Of a stretch of DNA of 6,426 nt, positions 5,950 to 6,426 are shown one piece after another. The translations under genes and the position numbers were made by a program. This DNA is from Flavobacteriales bacterium UBA7443. Lineage in GTDB: Bacteria; Bacteroidota; Bacteroidia; Flavobacteriales_D; Sanyastnellaceae. The DNA is taken from NCBI GenBank assembly GCA_002477505.1, contig DLQB01000065.1, positions 1 to 6,426 of the forward strand, given 5' to 3'. The notes beneath the pieces were generated by a model that worked only from the letters and a program-made list of their open reading frames with translations, made no database searches and was not told the origin of the DNA. Position 1 is the stretch's first letter, and each line of letters begins with the position of its first letter.

Positions 5950-5957
5950 TACTTTTG
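5950..5957 (+). promoter_or_regulatory. Bacteroidota -7 promoter box for atpB
   Basis: TACTTTTG fully matches TAnnTTTG. Predicted transcription starts near 5962-5965, about 20 bases before the atpB ATG. No TTG occurs 17-23 bases upstream (TTG motifs are at 5918-5920 and 5945-5947), so the -33 element is poor and the promoter may need an activator, or may only supplement read-through from the bactofilin promoter. Confidence 0.5.
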
Positions 5958-5983
5958 CCCCGAATTGTGCTGAAACGGAAAAC

Positions 5984-6426
5984 ATGAGTCGCTTTTTAAG
6001 TTCACTTGCAATCCTTCTTATCCTGGCTTTTGCCGGAGGAAACTCAGGGCTTTGGGCACAGGACCATGGGCATGAAGTGGACGGCCACGATGCCGAGCAC
6101 GCTCACACCGAAAATTCGGATCACAACCACGACCGCACGGACCACGAAGGGCATGATGCCGGGGATCACGACCACGCGGACCATGGCCACACGGAAGAGT
6201 TCGTCGCGGGGGAATTCATCATTCACCACATTGCTGATGCGCATGACATTCACCTGTTTGGGGATGTGCACATCCCACTTCCGGTTCTTCTTTTCATTGA
6301 AGGCGAGGGCCTTCAGGTTTTCATGAGCAGTGCGTTTGAGGGACACGGCCATGGAGACAAGCATTATGCCTGTGATCATGGCATCGACTATACCCTACAC
6401 GCTGAAGACACGCTGTTGGAAAATGA
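5984..6426 (+). CDS. atpB: ATP synthase F0 subunit a, N-terminal part, His-rich secreted leader (cut by window end)
   Basis: The reading frame stays open to the window edge (147 codons plus two bases, no stop). A signal peptide (residues 1-25, hydrophobic core at 8-18) ends LWA before Q26. Glutamine at +1 after signal peptidase I cleavage is a Bacteroidota preference. Residues 28-69 hold 13 histidines mixed with Asp, Glu and Gly. Then comes the segment EFIIHHIADAHDIHLFG (77-93) and IPLPVLLFIEGEGLQVFMSS (97-116), which I recognise as the pre-membrane extension of Bacteroidota subunit a. The membrane helices carrying the proton-channel Arg lie beyond the window. Subunit a forms the proton path against the c-ring. 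The ATG at 5984 is chosen because the signal peptide begins there. The position after atpZ and the AtpI-like gene supports the call. Confidence 0.85.
   Translation, partial: MSRFLSSLAILLILAFAGGNSGLWAQDHGHEVDGHDAEHAHTENSDHNHDRTDHEGHDAGDHDHADHGHTEEFVAGEFIIHHIADAHDIHLFGDVHIPLPVLLFIEGEGLQVFMSSAFEGHGHGDKHYACDHGIDYTLHAEDTLLEN

Noticed and set aside
6006..6379. Open frames on both strands over the His-rich region (6006-6326 plus, 6044-6379 minus)
   Set aside because: They are out-of-frame readings of the repetitive His/Asp codons. The atpB frame has the signal peptide and conserved segments and stays open to the window end.
1..6426. CRISPR array, insertion sequence, attachment site or toxin-antitoxin pair
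   Set aside because: I found no regular spacer-repeat pattern, transposase, terminal repeats or small toxin-like gene pair; the partial tRNA shows no integrase nearby within the window.

Overview
This window looks like a chromosomal segment from a Bacteroidota bacterium, probably in or near the Flavobacteriales, with a roughly balanced GC content. Four things point there. A PorW/SprE-type lipoprotein of the type IX secretion system (T9SS) is present. Several promoter boxes fit the Bacteroidota pattern TAnnTTTG, some with a TTG 17 to 19 bases upstream. The start codons lack Shine-Dalgarno sequences. An ATP synthase subunit a carries a signal peptide and a His-rich N-terminal extension. The exact lineage cannot be fixed from this sequence alone.

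Layout. Positions 1-22 hold the 5' end of a tRNA gene (minus strand, probably tRNA-Asn), cut by the window edge, with a TAnnTTTG box just upstream. A non-coding region with two adjacent inverted repeats separates it from a divergent PfkB-family sugar kinase (182-1108, plus). The kinase converges on an M23/LytM-type murein peptidase (1092-1979, minus); the two genes overlap by 17 bases at their 3' ends, where a short hairpin may act as a terminator. A 136-base divergent region with a nested dyad leads to the long lipoprotein gene porW/sprE (2116-4791, plus). Then come a bactofilin with its own strong promoter match (4827-5270), atpZ with a TTG start (5294-5512), an AtpI-like four-helix membrane protein overlapping atpZ by ATGA (5509-5886), and the start of atpB (5984 to the window end), which has its own promoter box.

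How the genes fit together. The right half is the front of an F0F1 ATP synthase operon (atpZ, atpI-like, atpB; the other subunits presumably follow outside the window), preceded by a bactofilin and a T9SS component. The left part has a peptidoglycan hydrolase that shares a divergent region with porW. This puts wall remodelling (M23), cytoskeletal scaffolding (bactofilin), a proton-motive-force-driven secretion and gliding machine (PorW) and the proton-driven ATP synthase side by side. From memory, porW-bactofilin-atp is a recurring gene order in Bacteroidota, so most of the window is ordinary core genome. I see no clearly new defence or mobile system. The points most worth a second look are the nearly leaderless bactofilin promoter, the structured intergenic dyads, the His-rich AtpB leader, and the porW/ATP synthase linkage.
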